From positions 1 through 41,535 of the forward strand of contig NZ_FUXM01000019.1 of NCBI RefSeq assembly GCF_900167165.1: DNA of 41,535 nucleotides, written 5' to 3'. The notes under the pieces were generated by a model. It saw only the letters and a list, made by a program, of their open reading frames with translations. It was not told the origin of the DNA and made no database searches. Shown here one piece after another: positions 33,167 to 41,528 of this stretch. Positions within the stretch are counted from its first letter, which is position 1, and every line of letters begins with the position of its first letter. The position numbers and the translations under genes were made by a program. The stretch is from Carboxydocella sporoproducens DSM 16521. Lineage in GTDB: Bacteria; Bacillota; GCA-003054495; Carboxydocellales; Carboxydocellaceae.

Positions 33167-33982
33167 TCACTCCTTGTTGTTGAGGAGTCTTTTCGCTTCA
33201 TCCAGAGGAACTTCCACAATGTGTTTGCTTTCCTTCATTTCCACACTAACGGTTTTCTTTAAAATATTAGCAGCAACTATTTTTCCTTCTCCCGCCGGAA
33301 GGTTAACCCAGGTTCCCAGAGGTGGATAATCCTTTTTCTCTTCTTCATAAACATCATTTTCATACTTAAGGCAACACATCAAACGCCCACAGATACCGGA
33401 AATTTTAGTCGGGTTAAGGGATAAGTTCTGTTCTTTAGCCATTTTGATGGAAACAGGGACAAATTCCCCCAGGAATGTTTTACAACACAAGACCCGACCA
33501 CAGCTGGCCAGCCCGCCCAGCATCTTGGCCTCATCCCTTACCCCGATTTGCCTTAACTCAATCCGGGTACGGAAAATAGCGGCCAGGTCCCGGACCAGGG
33601 CCCGGAAATCAATCCGGCCATCCGCAGTAAAATAGAAAATGATTTTACTGCGGTCAAAGGTGTATTCCACCCCTACCAGTTTCATGGGCAAGCCATGTTC
33701 CTGAATCTTTTCCAAACAGATTTTGAAGGCCTGTTTTTCCTTTTCTTCATTTTCTTTTACAATTTCCGCATCTTCGGGATTTGCAATCCGAATAACCTGT
33801 TTTAAAGGCTGAACTACATCTTCCTCCGCAATTTCCCTGATCCCGGTCACACATTGACCATATTCAATCCCGCGGGCTGTTTCCACAATCACATGATCAC
33901 CGGCTTTTACCTCCCAGGGCCCGGGATCAAAATAATAGATCTTGCCCGCTTCCTTAAAGCGCACTCCTACTACTTTTACCAT
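33167..33982 (-). CDS. ricT: PSP1-domain protein RicT (YaaT)
   Basis: RicT is a subunit of the Y-complex (RicA-RicF-RicT), which binds iron-sulfur clusters and guides RNase Y mRNA processing; in Bacillus it also affects sporulation and competence. The 271-residue protein shows the PSP1 domain and the conserved cysteine clusters in [17 protein letters not shown] and [14 protein letters not shown]. It follows holB by 5 bases. ricA and ricF are not in the window. Confidence 0.95.
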   Translation of the reverse strand: MVKVVGVRFKEAGKIYYFDPGPWEVKAGDHVIVETARGIEYGQCVTGIREIAEEDVVQPLKQVIRIANPEDAEIVKENEEKEKQAFKICLEKIQEHGLPMKLVGVEYTFDRSKIIFYFTADGRIDFRALVRDLAAIFRTRIELRQIGVRDEAKMLGGLASCGRVLCCKTFLGEFVPVSIKMAKEQNLSLNPTKISGICGRLMCCLKYENDVYEEEKKDYPPLGTWVNLPAGEGKIVAANILKKTVSVEMKESKHIVEVPLDEAKRLLNNKE

Positions 33983-33987
33983 TTATT

Positions 33988-34983
33988 CTAACCTCCGTAT
34001 CTGGCGATTTGCAGAAACAGCCATTCCAGCAAGAGCCGGATGTTTACATTGGTAGTCAGCAGGCGCTGGGCCTTTAGGATACTGTCTGTGATAACCAGTA
34101 TCTGTTCCCGCTGTAGACGCTGTTTCATTTCCTTTAACAATGGCTCACAATCCCTATTTAAGGTCAGTTGATTTTCTGCTGCCAGCTCATGAACCAGCAA
34201 ATCCCGAAAAATACTCAGGAGAATTTCCAGTTTGACAGACAGCAGTTCCTTTTCTTTTTCCCATTCCTCTGCCTGTCTAAAACAGCAACTAACCCCCTGG
34301 GCTAAAATATCTTTTAATCCCGTGATAACCTGTTGACGAGTCAAAGCCAGACCTTTTTCCTGCAAAAATTCCTCCAGTTTGCCCGGAATCCCTTCTGCCA
34401 GCAACAAGAGGGTCTCAATCTCCCCCTGCCAGCCTTCCGGCATCACCTTGCCGGCAAATTCCCGCATTTCCTCATTATTGAGAGGGTAAAACTGCAAAGT
34501 CTGACAGCGGGAACGAATGGTTTCCAGTAAAGCAAAAGGCCGGTCAGTCAGGAGAAGAAATACGGTTCTTTCCGGCGGCTCTTCCAGAATTTTTAGCAGG
34601 CTATTGGCACTTTCCTCAGTCATCCCATCAGCCTGCTGGATCAAAACGACTCGTCCCCGCTCCAGCACAGGTTTCAATGTCAGGGTCTGCTGTAACTGCC
34701 GAACCTGCTCTATCTTAATAGAGTTACCTTCCGGCTGGATTTGGATAAACTCAGGATGAGTCCCGGCTTGAAAAAGATAACAAGCCTGGCAACTCTGACA
34801 GGCATCCCCATCCTCCCGGGGCTGAAGGCATAAAAAAGCCTGGGCAAAAGCCTGGGCTACCACCCTTTTCCCAATTCCCACCGGTCCTTGAAAAATGTAA
34901 GCATGGGCCATTTGCTGGTTTTTGAGGTTTTTTAAAAGAAAACGGACTAACTGTTTATGCCCGATAATTTCCTTCAACATCAT
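33988..34983 (-). CDS. holB: DNA polymerase III delta' subunit
   Basis: The delta' subunit is part of the clamp loader. The 331-residue AAA+ protein has a P-loop-like GPVGIGKRVV, a zinc module with four cysteines (CLQP to CQSCQAC, about residues 53-69), LLKILEEPPE and the SRC motif TIRSRCQ. The start is placed at ATG 34983; an ATG follows directly and two GTG codons precede it, with only a weak GGTGA, so the exact start is open by a few codons. It lies between yaaR and ricT as in B. subtilis. Confidence 0.95.
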   Translation of the reverse strand: MMLKEIIGHKQLVRFLLKNLKNQQMAHAYIFQGPVGIGKRVVAQAFAQAFLCLQPREDGDACQSCQACYLFQAGTHPEFIQIQPEGNSIKIEQVRQLQQTLTLKPVLERGRVVLIQQADGMTEESANSLLKILEEPPERTVFLLLTDRPFALLETIRSRCQTLQFYPLNNEEMREFAGKVMPEGWQGEIETLLLLAEGIPGKLEEFLQEKGLALTRQQVITGLKDILAQGVSCCFRQAEEWEKEKELLSVKLEILLSIFRDLLVHELAAENQLTLNRDCEPLLKEMKQRLQREQILVITDSILKAQRLLTTNVNIRLLLEWLFLQIARYGG

Positions 34984-34997
34984 GTTCACCACTTAAT

Positions 34998-35450
34998 TCA
35001 GGTATACATATCTACCAGTAAGCCCCGAATTTCATCTACCCGGGCCAGTATTTCCACCTGGCTTTTTTCTTTTTGCAAAATCTCCTCGGTCAATTCCTCC
35101 AGTTTGGCATTGACTTTATCCACCAGGACATGCACTTTATATCGGCCTCGACGGTCCCAGCCCGTTTCTTCCCGGACCTGATAGCCAGATGAAACTACCT
35201 CCCGCAAAAAGTTACGCACCATTTCCTTATATCTTTTCAGTTCCACCAGGGTTCGGTGATTGGCCAGCCGCTGGCCCTGTACTTCAATATCTTTGATTAA
35301 TTTATCCAGCTGTTTTCTGGTTTCCGTGGTCTGGGCCTTGATGAGCTGCTCATTAAAATCAGCCCTGCGAGCCTCGCCATCTTTTTCCCGCCCGGGACCA
35401 TCAATTCCCGGCAAACCCCCGGGCCCACGGCGTAAATCAGATATTTTCAT
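34998..35450 (-). CDS. yaaR: YaaR family protein (DUF327)
   Basis: A 150-residue cytoplasmic protein of the DUF327 family, function unknown, always found between tmk and holB in Firmicutes. After a polar, glycine-rich N-terminus (1-30) it is almost all helical, with a coiled-coil-like heptad pattern, and ends in the conserved ILARVDEIRGLLVD. The ATG at 35450 overlaps tmk by 14 bases. Assignment rests on conserved position and sequence pattern. Confidence 0.88.
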   Translation of the reverse strand: MKISDLRRGPGGLPGIDGPGREKDGEARRADFNEQLIKAQTTETRKQLDKLIKDIEVQGQRLANHRTLVELKRYKEMVRNFLREVVSSGYQVREETGWDRRGRYKVHVLVDKVNAKLEELTEEILQKEKSQVEILARVDEIRGLLVDMYT

Positions 35451-36075
35451 TTTCTCTCATCCTTTGCTGCAGGATCTGCCAAACCGAATCTACCACTTCA
35501 GCCAGGTCGCGACTGCCATCGATGATTTCCCAGTTTTGCTCTCTGGCCAATTCCAGATAACCTTGCCGCACCCTTTGGTGAAAGGCCAGCTCTTCCTGTT
35601 CCAGACGGTCAGGGGCTTGTCCCTGGCGATTTTTCTTAACCCGGCTTAATCCCAGCTCTGGTTCAATATCAAAGAGGAAAACCAGGTCCGGCTCCACTCC
35701 CAGGGTAGCCATCTGGTTAATTTGCCGTAAAAAGGTCAAATTCCAGCCTCGTCCGTAACCCTGATAAGCCAGTGTGCTGTAATAGTATCGGTCACTGAGC
35801 ACTATTTTCCCTTCTGCCAGCGCCGGCAAAATCAAGCGCCTGACATGCTGCACTCGGTCAGCACAGTATAGAAAGGCCTCAGCCTCACCACACCATTCGT
35901 AATCAGTTCTAAGCAACAATTCCCGCAATAGCTGTCCTTCTCTGGTCCCCCCGGGTTCCCTGGTGGTAAGATAACTGACACCAGTCTGTTGCAGTTTACT
36001 GGTTATTTCCTGTAATACCGTCGATTTTCCCGCTCCATCCGGTCCTTCAAATACGATAAATTTTCCTGTCCGCAA
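35437..36075 (-). CDS. tmk: Thymidylate kinase
   Basis: Tmk converts dTMP to dTDP. The 212-residue protein has the P-loop GPDGAGKST (11-19), the TREPGGT motif, the DRYYYSTLAYQG segment and the lid region with several basic residues around RVKKNRQGQAPDRLE. The start is TTG at 36075, immediately after the stop codon of the decarboxylase gene and shortly after GGTGAAA. The yaaQ gene that follows tmk in B. subtilis is missing here. Confidence 0.96.
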   Translation of the reverse strand: MRTGKFIVFEGPDGAGKSTVLQEITSKLQQTGVSYLTTREPGGTREGQLLRELLLRTDYEWCGEAEAFLYCADRVQHVRRLILPALAEGKIVLSDRYYYSTLAYQGYGRGWNLTFLRQINQMATLGVEPDLVFLFDIEPELGLSRVKKNRQGQAPDRLEQEELAFHQRVRQGYLELAREQNWEIIDGSRDLAEVVDSVWQILQQRMRENENI

Positions 36076-37449
36076 CTATTTCACCACCCAAATTTCCTCA
36101 ATACCCCAGGCCTCCAGTGCAGCGATGGTATCAGCCTGAATTACTTCCCCGGGACAAACTATTGCCAAACCCGGTGGGCATGGTGCTACCGTTTGGGCTG
36201 CCACTCTGTCTTTGGCCTGATTTGTTGCTACCCGTTCTTTCTTGGCCAGCCAGGCTTCCCGGGGCAACATGACCAGGCGGTTCTCCTCAGGATAAAATTG
36301 TTCTTTCCAGCAGTTAGGTTTCCCCGTTTTTGGTTTTAATTGGCCTAAAGCCTCGATTAATCTTTTCCCCTGTTCTGGATTGAAGTCATAGTTTATCAAT
36401 AACAGGACCCGATCTGCCTCGTATTTTTCTACCACTATCCCCTTCTGTCTTAAATGAGTAGCCACTTCTACTCCTGTATATCCTTCCAACCTCAACAAAA
36501 GCCTGGTCCTATCCAGCTGGTAGCCGGCTGGTAATTGCTCTGGTTTTAATACTTCTATCCCTATCCTCTCCAGCTCCCAGCGCAATTGTTCCGCCCACTC
36601 CAGCATCTGCTCGATTTTTTCCCGGCCATGAAAATACAGCTCCCTGCGCGCTAGATCCAGTGCCGCCATAAACAAATAGGAAGGGCTGGTTGTAGTGAGT
36701 AGCGATAGGTTCTTTCGCACCCAGTCAGCCTTTAGTTTCGCAGTGGGCAGGTGCAGATAACCCGTCTGTGTCAGAGCCGGACCGGTTTTATGCAACCCAT
36801 GCACCACCCCGTCACAGCCTGAAGTGATGGCACTTACAGGCATCCTTTCATGCCAGGGAAATAATGCGCCATGGGCCTCATCTACCAGAACAGGTGCAGT
36901 GGTGTTGTAGCTATTTGCCAGCATCCAGTCTTTAAGAGGCCAGGCTACCCCTTCATAGGAAGGGTACAAAAAGAAAATACCATCACTATCCAGCGCAACC
37001 CCTTCAGTTTCTGGCCCGATAATCAGCTGCCATTCCGGCAAAAAAACTGGAGGGTAAAATACCGGTTCCGCCCCCGTCAGCACCAGAGCATGGAAGACAC
37101 TGGCATGAGCCCAGCGCGGTATAGCTATTCTGTTTCCATTTTGCGAGACCACCGCTGCCATCATGGCCCAGATTCCCGCTGAAGCTCCTTCCACCAGAAA
37201 AAAGGAAGCCTGGGTTTGATATGCCTCTGCCAGCAGTTTTTCCGCAGCTGCAATACAACCCTCTGGCTGATGCCAGCTATCCAGTCCCGGGATCTCGGTG
37301 ACATCCCAGCGGGCAACCGCAGCCAGCTCTGGCCAAAGGGATTGAAAAGCCCGGCCCTGACCATGGCCCGGCATATGCCAGCAATCTCCCTTTTGGGCCA
37401 GATATTCATTTATGGCATCAAAAATTGGACAATCTGCTTGTTTGTTCAT
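36076..37449 (-). CDS. Orn/Lys/Arg decarboxylase family protein (YaaO-like)
   Basis: A 457-residue fold-type I PLP enzyme of the Orn/Lys/Arg decarboxylase group. It shows MPGHGQG near residue 26, the aspartate D190 in DEAHGALF, and the PLP lysine K221 in VHGLHKTGPALTQTG. Substrate (arginine, lysine or ornithine) cannot be decided; YaaO in the same place in B. subtilis is unassigned. If it acts on arginine it would compete with or feed from cyanophycin turnover, which is speculative. The start is ATG 37449: no ribosome binding site precedes it, and a good promoter ends only a few bases before it, so the mRNA may be leaderless. Its stop abuts the tmk start. Confidence 0.88.
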   Translation of the reverse strand: MNKQADCPIFDAINEYLAQKGDCWHMPGHGQGRAFQSLWPELAAVARWDVTEIPGLDSWHQPEGCIAAAEKLLAEAYQTQASFFLVEGASAGIWAMMAAVVSQNGNRIAIPRWAHASVFHALVLTGAEPVFYPPVFLPEWQLIIGPETEGVALDSDGIFFLYPSYEGVAWPLKDWMLANSYNTTAPVLVDEAHGALFPWHERMPVSAITSGCDGVVHGLHKTGPALTQTGYLHLPTAKLKADWVRKNLSLLTTTSPSYLFMAALDLARRELYFHGREKIEQMLEWAEQLRWELERIGIEVLKPEQLPAGYQLDRTRLLLRLEGYTGVEVATHLRQKGIVVEKYEADRVLLLINYDFNPEQGKRLIEALGQLKPKTGKPNCWKEQFYPEENRLVMLPREAWLAKKERVATNQAKDRVAAQTVAPCPPGLAIVCPGEVIQADTIAALEAWGIEEIWVVK

Positions 37450-37456
37450 AATTTTT

Positions 37457-37485
37457 ATTTTACCATAAGCCCGCAGCTGTGCCAA
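37457..37485 (-). promoter_or_regulatory. Promoter of the decarboxylase-tmk-yaaR-holB unit
   Basis: On the minus strand TTGGCA (37480-37485) and TAAAAT (37457-37462) are 17 bases apart. The predicted transcription start falls at about 37450, at the ATG of the decarboxylase gene. Confidence 0.6.
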
Positions 37486-37553
37486 AAGTTTTAACTCATA
37501 TCAGAAAAGGAAAAGCGAAAAATAGTTGTACCGGGGAAAATGGAGGGATTCTT

Positions 37554-37784
37554 ATGAAGAAAAAACGGGAAGACATTATCGATTTTGCTAAATTAAGCAA
37601 AAAGTATCGTACCAATGTCAAACGGATAGTATCGCTCTGGCAAAAAGGCAAAGATGACTTTGAAGTTTCCAGCAGCCTGGGTATTGATTACTTCACTTTA
37701 AAACAGCTGCGCTATGAAATCGAACAGGCTCATCTCCGCCACCGATATCAGTCCTGGATAAATTCTCATTCTTTACAGAGATGA
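37554..37784 (+). CDS. Small HTH-like protein, function unknown
   Basis: A 76-residue basic protein. It starts [19 protein letters not shown] and has a central pair of helices, [23 protein letters not shown] then [14 protein letters not shown] (written as two parts), that reads like a helix-turn-helix. The ATG at 37554 is preceded by GGAGGG at 6 bases. It overlaps the next possible start (ATGA) and so forms a two-gene unit with the transglycosylase. I do not recognise a named family. A DNA-binding or phage-like adaptor role is possible, but unproved. Confidence 0.7.
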   Translation: MKKKREDIIDFAKLSKKYRTNVKRIVSLWQKGKDDFEVSSSLGIDYFTLKQLRYEIEQAHLRHRYQSWINSHSLQR

Positions 37785-37819
37785 ACCTTTGGTTTAAACT
37801 AAGAGTAGAGGTGATAGCG

Positions 37820-38401
37820 GTGGATATTGAACTGCTCCTGTTTCTCTGGCGCTGGCAGATTTTGACCTCTACTTTTAGTCAAAACCAGTTACCTAATTCT
37901 CTTAATACTGACAATACTGCCAGTTTTGCTGAGATCTTGCAATCTGCTGTTGCGCAGGCCGAGCAAAAAGCGGAAACTACGCGACAGCAAGTTTCAGGTG
38001 CGATTAAAGCCCCTGCTGCTTTCGCTCCATTAATTCAGCAAGCGGCACAAAAATACGGGGTTGATCCGGATCTGATCACTGCTGTAATTCAAGCGGAGTC
38101 CAGTTTTAATCCCCATGCTATTTCCCGCGTCGGGGCCCAGGGGCTGATGCAGTTAATGCCTGCTACTGCCCGCGCGCTTGGAGTAACCAATGCTTTCGAT
38201 CCAGCCCAGAATATCGAAGGGGGTACAAAATATTTAAGGCAACTGCTGGACCAGTTTGGGGGCAATGAAGCCCTGGCTGTAGCGGCCTATAATGCTGGTC
38301 CCCATGCTGTGAAAAAGTACGGTAATAATATTCCCCCTTATCAGGAAACGCAAAACTATGTGAAACGGGTTTTGTCTAATAAGTTGGAGCTGGAAGCCTA
38401 A
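37820..38401 (+). CDS. Lytic transglycosylase (SLT domain)
   Basis: The C-terminal two thirds (about 65-193) are a soluble-lytic-transglycosylase domain that cleaves the MurNAc-GlcNAc bond. Features are the catalytic glutamate E93 in [12 protein letters not shown], the [13 protein letters not shown] motif and AYNAGP near the end. The 193-residue protein has a short hydrophobic N-terminus ([16 protein letters not shown]) but no clear signal peptide. I prefer the GTG at 37820, with GAGGTG 6 bases upstream, over the ATG at 37781, which overlaps the preceding stop and lacks a site. Such small transglycosylases sit beside tmk in several clostridia; export route unclear. Confidence 0.88.
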   Translation: MDIELLLFLWRWQILTSTFSQNQLPNSLNTDNTASFAEILQSAVAQAEQKAETTRQQVSGAIKAPAAFAPLIQQAAQKYGVDPDLITAVIQAESSFNPHAISRVGAQGLMQLMPATARALGVTNAFDPAQNIEGGTKYLRQLLDQFGGNEALAVAAYNAGPHAVKKYGNNIPPYQETQNYVKRVLSNKLELEA

Positions 38402-38428
38402 AAGGACTGTCGCTGGGACAGTCCTTTT
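38400..38428. terminator. Terminator between the transglycosylase and the methyltransferase
   Basis: A perfect 12-bp stem (38400-38411 with 38417-38428) with a 5-base loop. The plus strand continues ACTTTTTTAT, a strong terminator for the transglycosylase unit. The minus side has only four T residues and overlaps the stop codon of the converging methyltransferase gene. Confidence 0.88.
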
Positions 38429-39224
38429 ACTTTTTTATACTATATCTAATTTTACTCAAGTCCTCATTTGGTTTCGGTTTTCTAAAAACAAACAAATGCT
38501 CATGCATAATTAAATAAAAATCCAGTTGATTAGCTTTATTGCGCCATATTCCTTCTGTAGTTTTACAATTATGCTGAATTTTTATTATATCTTCTTTAAG
38601 GGCAAATCCTTGATTTAAAAAACGTTCCATCACATAATAAGCTAAAGGAACGTAATGTCTGCCCTTTCTGGTATCACCAATTAAAATCGCACAATACCTA
38701 TTAGGTTTTAGAACGCGATATAACTCTGCAATTATTATTTCAAGCTCATCACAAAATTTTTTGACACCAGAAATATTAGACAAATCGCCATCTATTTTAC
38801 CTTCAGAATAAGATATTATATTCAAATAAGGCGGGTGAGTTAAAATTAAATCTATACTTTCGTCTTTAATAAAATATAAATTACGAGCATCAGCATTAAA
38901 TAATTTAAAGTTGCTTTCTGTATTATTATAATCAATTTTTATTCTTTCCCTAGTTATGTTTATTGCTTTTTCATTTATATCAACACCTATGCCTTTCCTG
39001 CCTAAAATTTTAGCTTCAATGAGTGTAGTCCCACTGCCTACCATAGGGTCTAAAATTAATTCACCTTCTGAAGAATATTTCAGTATTACATTTCTAGCAA
39101 TTTGTGGAGCAAAATTTCCCCTATAATCACCTTTATGCGTCGCCCAATTACCCCTGTCCGGAAAAGACCAAACCGTAGTTGTTTCTAGATTAATCTCTTG
39201 AAATAAGTCATCTTTTTTGTCCAT
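38427..39224 (-). CDS. DNA methyltransferase (N4-cytosine/N6-adenine type), second enzyme of the restriction island
   Basis: A 265-residue amino-methyltransferase. The N-terminus WSFPDRGNWATHKGDYRGN is typical of a family of small site-specific methyltransferases. The SAM loop DPMVGSGTT (59-67) comes before the catalytic motif THPPY (129-133), a histidine variant of the (D/N/S)PPY box; this order differs from the beta class. The target base cannot be told. The gene is AT-rich, unlike its neighbours. It lies 12 bases after the nuclease gene, with TAGGAGAAA before the ATG. It probably protects the site cut by the nuclease, together with the Dam-family enzyme. Confidence 0.85.
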   Translation of the reverse strand: MDKKDDLFQEINLETTTVWSFPDRGNWATHKGDYRGNFAPQIARNVILKYSSEGELILDPMVGSGTTLIEAKILGRKGIGVDINEKAINITRERIKIDYNNTESNFKLFNADARNLYFIKDESIDLILTHPPYLNIISYSEGKIDGDLSNISGVKKFCDELEIIIAELYRVLKPNRYCAILIGDTRKGRHYVPLAYYVMERFLNQGFALKEDIIKIQHNCKTTEGIWRNKANQLDFYLIMHEHLFVFRKPKPNEDLSKIRYSIKK

Positions 39225-39236
39225 AAATAATTTCTC

Positions 39237-40385
39237 CTAAACAAATATTTCAAACTTTATATTTGAACTCCTTATATCATATTTGTATTTTATTAACTTT
39301 AATCCAGTCCAGGTTTTTGATTGGATGGGTCTTCTTCCTTTTAAGTAGTTTCTTTGTATTATATTTGTTAAATTTTGTATAGCATCATTAGAAAAATCAT
39401 AAGCAACTAAAAATGCATTTATCATTGAATAATCACCAAAAGCATATTCATCTCTAATCCAGTCTACATACTTCATTAATTGTTCAATATCTTCCAATCT
39501 TGCTATATCTTTTTTGTTTTCAATTACAATATACTCCGATTTTGTATTTTTAAATCCCTTAATATAGGAGTATCCGAAAATATCCATTTTATCCATATAA
39601 TCAATTGGCTTAAAAGGAGACGCAATTACTTGATGAGATAAATAATCCCATTCGCCAAATATCTTGATTGTATTAGGTTCTTTCTGAGAAAGCTGAAAAA
39701 GAATTCCTGCTTCTAGAGCCATTTCGTGAGAAAGACGATCTCCATCGGCACAGCTTTTTAGAATGTCGTTACAATTAAATAAATAATCTGGCGTAATTTT
39801 TTTACTTAACAAAGAATGATGATTTATGTAATCACTAAAAAAACATTCATGGGATTTTGGATTAGTTAAAATATTTTTGTTACGCCGCAAGAATATATCA
39901 ATTAAAGCCTGGTTTTCATCATCATCAACTTTTATAAATGATACCTTCCAAAAAGCTCTTAACATACGAAATACTGGCGGGTTTGAGGCAAGAACATCAT
40001 CCATATCTATTCCTTCTTTAAAAAAATATGGACTTGGTTTAAATACGCATATCCATCGTTGGTTTATACTTCCTTGGCCTTCATTCCATAACAACTTTTT
40101 TTCCAATTCTGAATATGGAGGTAATAATGGCTTATTAGCATCAGGATAGTTTAAAAACTTGCAATCTCCGTTTATATTTACTAATTCCCCAATTCCATAA
40201 ATTTTGCGGTCAATAAAAAAATATATATTGTCTCCTGGTTTCATTGTAGCATAATCAGCAAAAGTGGCTTCATGATGTATTCTCCAATATCCATTCGGGG
40301 GTGATAACAAAGTAGAATAAACTCCATTCTTAATATATAGTTCTAAAGCACTATTTGAATTTAGGTTAATAATATAACCTGCCAT
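39237..40385 (-). CDS. Putative restriction endonuclease: EVE/PUA-like N-terminus with PD-(D/E)XK nuclease
   Basis: A 382-residue protein without close family resemblance that I can name. Residues about 1-80 (ALELYIKNGVYSTLL, GYWRIHHEATFADYA, KPGDNIYFFIDRKIYGIGE) follow the pattern of EVE/PUA-like domains that read modified or flipped bases. The C-terminal third holds a PD-(D/E)XK pattern: D268, then E289-N-K291 in YIVIENKKD, then the helix EQLMKYVDWI that often follows. The start is ATG 40385 with AGGTGA upstream; a GTG three codons earlier is weaker. It sits between two methyltransferase genes in an AT-rich island, which supports restriction. Domain calls are by eye. Confidence 0.65.
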   Translation of the reverse strand: MAGYIINLNSNSALELYIKNGVYSTLLSPPNGYWRIHHEATFADYATMKPGDNIYFFIDRKIYGIGELVNINGDCKFLNYPDANKPLLPPYSELEKKLLWNEGQGSINQRWICVFKPSPYFFKEGIDMDDVLASNPPVFRMLRAFWKVSFIKVDDDENQALIDIFLRRNKNILTNPKSHECFFSDYINHHSLLSKKITPDYLFNCNDILKSCADGDRLSHEMALEAGILFQLSQKEPNTIKIFGEWDYLSHQVIASPFKPIDYMDKMDIFGYSYIKGFKNTKSEYIVIENKKDIARLEDIEQLMKYVDWIRDEYAFGDYSMINAFLVAYDFSNDAIQNLTNIIQRNYLKGRRPIQSKTWTGLKLIKYKYDIRSSNIKFEIFV

Positions 40386-40410
40386 TTTTCTCACCTATTC
40401 TACTTCTTCA

Positions 40411-41244
40411 TTAGCTATAATTTCTAATTATTAATTCAGAAATGGGGCCACGTTTATCCGGACGACAATTTATAGCTCTTTTGGCATAAACTTTAACTAT
40501 GTTATATCCTTTATAAAGTTCCTTAATAAACGGAGTATCAGAGTTACTTAACATTAGTTTACTCCCTCTTCTATCTAATTCACAAAAAATATTTGCTAAC
40601 CTGATCTGGTCTTTCTCTGTAAAATCGTCGCTTGTATAACTAGTAAAAGACGATGTTTCTGAAAGCGGATGATAGGGGGGATCAAAATAGATAAAGGTAT
40701 TTTTGTCTGCATAATCTAAACACATATCAAAATCACCAAATAATATTTCAGTTCTTTTTAATAATTCTCTTGCGCGCATTAAGTTTTCTCTATCAATTAA
40801 TTTAGGGTTTTTATATTTTCCAAAAGGTACATTAAATTCTCCCTTTTTATTTACCCTCCAAAGCCCATTATATCCAGTTTTGTTTAAGTAAAGAAATCTT
40901 GCTGCTCTTTGTATATTTGTTAATTGGTGTGGCTGTAACTTTCTAATATAATAATAAAACTCCGCATCATTTTTATAACTTGTTAATTCTTCAATCATTT
41001 CGTCCAAATTATCCCTAACCACTCTATAAAAATTGATAAGTTCATGGTTTTTATCAATTATTATTGGCTTTTCTGGCTCTAAGAAAAAATACAAAGCTCC
41101 TCCCCCAATAAATGGTTCTATATATCTATCAAAACTTTCAGGCAAAAATTTTGTTATTGTATCTAAAAGTTGTGTCTTACCACCTGCCCATTTTACTAAT
41201 GGCTTTATTTGAACCTTATAATTAACCATCTTATAATTAATCAA
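40411..41244 (-). CDS. Dam-family (D12 class) N6-adenine DNA methyltransferase
   Basis: A 277-residue alpha-class adenine methyltransferase. It has the SAM/entry motif KWAGGK (18-23), EPFIGGGALYFF (43-54), the target-region signature NKTGYNGLWRVNKKGEFNVP (121-140) and the catalytic DPPY at 188-191. The middle segment closely resembles DpnM/Dam enzymes that modify GATC, but specificity needs testing. The start is TTG at 41244 with AGGGGG 9 bases upstream; the ATG six codons later lacks a site. First gene of the island; 25 bases separate it from the nuclease gene. AT-rich composition suggests transfer. Confidence 0.9.
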   Translation of the reverse strand: MINYKMVNYKVQIKPLVKWAGGKTQLLDTITKFLPESFDRYIEPFIGGGALYFFLEPEKPIIIDKNHELINFYRVVRDNLDEMIEELTSYKNDAEFYYYIRKLQPHQLTNIQRAARFLYLNKTGYNGLWRVNKKGEFNVPFGKYKNPKLIDRENLMRARELLKRTEILFGDFDMCLDYADKNTFIYFDPPYHPLSETSSFTSYTSDDFTEKDQIRLANIFCELDRRGSKLMLSNSDTPFIKELYKGYNIVKVYAKRAINCRPDKRGPISELIIRNYS

Positions 41245-41313
41245 ATTTAAATTCCCCCTAAAAATTAGTTTTATCCTTTACCTCTTTTATTCAGCAAAAT
41301 ATTCTATTCTACA

Positions 41314-41342
41314 CTTACAGTTAACTTCCTTCCGGTAGTCAA
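41314..41342 (-). promoter_or_regulatory. Candidate promoter of the restriction island
   Basis: On the minus strand TTGACT (41337-41342) and a weak TGTAAG (41314-41319) are 17 bases apart, between the rRNA terminator and the first methyltransferase. The rest of 41245-41375 is AT-rich with no gene seen. Confidence 0.35.
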
Positions 41343-41370
41343 TTTAATTCGATAAAAATGGAATATAAAT

Positions 41371-41403
41371 AAAATACCCACCAAGCATTTCTGCTTGATG
41401 GGT
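41371..41403 (-). terminator. rRNA operon terminator
   Basis: A 12-bp stem (41376-41387 with 41392-41403) with one G-U pair and a 4-base loop, followed on the minus strand by ATTTTATTT. It lies 9 bases after the 5S rRNA. Confidence 0.88.
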
Positions 41404-41412
41404 TAACTCGTG

Positions 41413-41528
41413 TCCGGCAGCGACCTACTCTCCCAGGACCCTGCGGTCCAAGTACCATCGGCGCTGGTGGGCTTAACTGCCGTGTTCGGTATGGGTACGG
41501 GTGTTGCCCCACCGCCATTGCCACCGGA
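41413..41528 (-). rRNA. rrf: 5S ribosomal RNA
   Basis: A 116-base 5S rRNA. The 5' TCCGGTGGC pairs with the 3' GCCGGA to form helix I. Inside are the universal segments CCCGTACCCATACCGAAC (loop B/helix III) and GGGAGAGTAGGTCGCTGCC near the 3' end. It is the 3' end of an rRNA operon whose 23S gene would lie beyond the right edge. Its processing enzyme RNase M5 (rnmV) and its ribosomal ligand L25/Ctc are both encoded in this window. Confidence 0.97.

Noticed and set aside
38427-41244. A direct DpnII-type system
   Set aside because: The first enzyme is DpnM-like, but the nuclease and the second methyltransferase do not resemble DpnB and DpnA as I know them.
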